From Methanimicrococcus sp. (lineage in GTDB: Archaea; Halobacteriota; Methanosarcinia; Methanosarcinales; Methanosarcinaceae), in assembly GCA_009783635.1 (NCBI GenBank), contig WRDC01000084.1, positions 1 to 6,052 of the forward strand: 6,052 nucleotides of DNA, given 5' to 3'. This document shows, one piece after another, positions 5,578 to 6,052 of this stretch. A model generated the notes under the pieces. The model ran no database searches and had not been told where the DNA came from. It saw only the letters and a program-made list of their open reading frames with translations. The translations under genes were made by a program, and so were the position numbers. Every line of letters begins with the position of its first letter. Position 1 is the stretch's first letter.

Positions 5578-5859
5578 TTAACTGAAAAACATTATAAGAC
5601 AAAATACGATATGGAGCAACATAAACAAGGGAACGGCCCATGTAAACGGTTTCTTTTTCGTTTTGTGACGGCAGATAACCATACCGGCATAGGCCCCGAA
5701 CGGTCCGAAGAAGGCCAAAATGAGAAGTGTTTTTTCGGAAATGCGCCATTTACCGCCGGAAGCTTTCGCTTTGTCTAAACCGTATGCTGTAAATGCTAAA
5801 ATATTCAACGCCAAATAAAGAGCGGCGAAAAGGGCAAAATCTGATGTCAACGAAGCCAT
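5578..5859 (-). CDS. DUF1294 family small membrane protein
   Basis: This 93-residue protein carries the DUF1294 core: DK at 29-30, GGKWRISEKTLL (35-46), GPFGAYAGM (52-60) and the RHKTKKKPF block (64-72). Three hydrophobic helices are visible at about 8-26, 44-62 and 73-92, so it is an integral membrane protein. Family function is unknown; many members stand alone as here, and some are fused to cold-shock domains. The open frame can extend to an ATG at 5901, giving 107 residues. I chose the ATG at 5859 because a box A is centred 26-27 bases upstream of it and family members are usually of this shorter length. The family's common GG pair in the GGxxGA segment is GP here. It sits alone between AT-rich spacers. 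Confidence 0.85.
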   Translation of the reverse strand: MASLTSDFALFAALYLALNILAFTAYGLDKAKASGGKWRISEKTLLILAFFGPFGAYAGMVICRHKTKKKPFTWAVPLFMLLHIVFCLIMFFS

Positions 5860-5881
5860 AGTGATAGTAATCAAACATCCT

Positions 5882-5889
5882 GATATAAA
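5882..5889 (-). promoter_or_regulatory. Box A (TATA element) of the DUF1294 gene
   Basis: On the minus strand TTTATATC lies 26-27 bases upstream of the ATG at 5859 and no Shine-Dalgarno sequence intervenes. This would be a leaderless transcript like those proposed for radC and mmp11. It would also make the upstream ATG at 5901 non-functional, because that codon lies above the transcript start. Confidence 0.55.
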
Positions 5890-5902
5890 TATTTGATTCA
5901 TA

Positions 5903-5990
5903 AGAACTAGAAAAGAGAAACAAGGAACAAAAAGAAAAAAGACTCGGAATTAAAAACAGGATAAAATAAAAAACAAGAATAAAAAAGATA
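5903..5990. other. Purine-rich (A/G) tract, noncoding
   Basis: The plus strand here is overwhelmingly A and G with few pyrimidines. The minus strand therefore yields a long Phe/Leu/Ile open frame that is a composition artefact. The tract contains degenerate versions of the adjoining 19-bp unit, such as AAACAAGAAT at 5971-5980. I see no gene or convincing promoter. Confidence 0.7.
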
Positions 5991-6052
5991 TGAAAAAACA
6001 GAACAAGAATGAAAAAACAGAACAAGAATGAAAAAACAGAACAAGAATGAAA
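5991..6052. repeat. 19-bp tandem repeat running off the window end
   Basis: The unit TGAAAAAACAGAACAAGAA repeats perfectly at 5991-6009, 6010-6028 and 6029-6047, with five bases of a fourth copy before the window ends. The true copy number is unknown. Because 19 is not a multiple of three and each unit holds a TGA, the array cannot encode a protein repeat. It is a noncoding minisatellite-like element with almost all purines on one strand. Confidence 0.95.

Noticed and set aside
5465..5749. 94-residue open frame overlapping the DUF1294 gene.
   Set aside because: It is out of frame with the conserved DUF1294 motifs, and its second half is Ile/Asn-rich translation of the AT-rich spacer.
5860..5901. 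Fourteen-residue N-terminal extension of the DUF1294 protein from the ATG at 5901.
   Set aside because: The box A at 5882-5889 lies inside this extension and points to transcription starting near the ATG at 5859.
5750..6025. Very hydrophobic Phe/Leu/Ile-rich open frame on the minus strand.
   Set aside because: This is an artefact of the purine-rich plus strand, and it overlaps the well-supported DUF1294 gene.
5990..6052. Short peptide MKKQNKNEKTEQE starting in the 19-bp repeat.
   Set aside because: It ends after 13 codons at the repeat's own TGA, and the repeat length is not a multiple of three.

Overview
The window looks like a stretch of chromosome from a methanogenic archaeon, probably of the class Methanomicrobia. 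The strongest evidence is a full-length methanogenesis marker protein 11 gene (997-1932), a family confined to methanogens. Archaeal TATA (box A) elements at leaderless spacing, a methanogen-type methylthioinosine phosphorylase and a Sec-exported surface protein with a C-terminal anchor agree with this. I cannot fix the genus from the sequence. Noncoding DNA is AT-rich and unusually full of short tandem repeats.

Layout. Positions 1-65 carry a probable box A for radC. A full-length radC (66-752, +) follows, and its last codons run into a 50-bp tandem repeat (744-853). An AT-rich leader with a well-placed box A leads into mmp11 (997-1932, +). That gene converges with an S-methyl-5'-thioinosine phosphorylase homologue (1985-3016, -), which carries a low-complexity insertion and a tail built from a 24-bp repeat. 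The 349-bp gap 3017-3365 holds the phosphorylase promoter and ribosome-binding site, a 36-bp tandem repeat and two hairpins placed to terminate the next gene. A large surface protein gene of unknown function (3366-5288, -) has a signal peptide, a collagen-like linker, a Ser/Gly stalk and a C-terminal membrane anchor. After an extremely AT-rich spacer comes a small DUF1294 membrane protein (5578-5859, -). The window ends in a purine-rich tract that becomes a 19-bp tandem repeat cut by the window edge.

How the genes relate. Each gene seems to be its own transcription unit, with no overlaps and no clear operon. The only metabolic thread is methionine/SAM by-product salvage (the phosphorylase) next to a methanogenesis-associated protein of unknown function, and that adjacency is convergent, so it is weak evidence of a shared role. 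I see no defence system, mobile element, CRISPR array or RNA gene. The unusual content is the repeats, especially those inside the phosphorylase.
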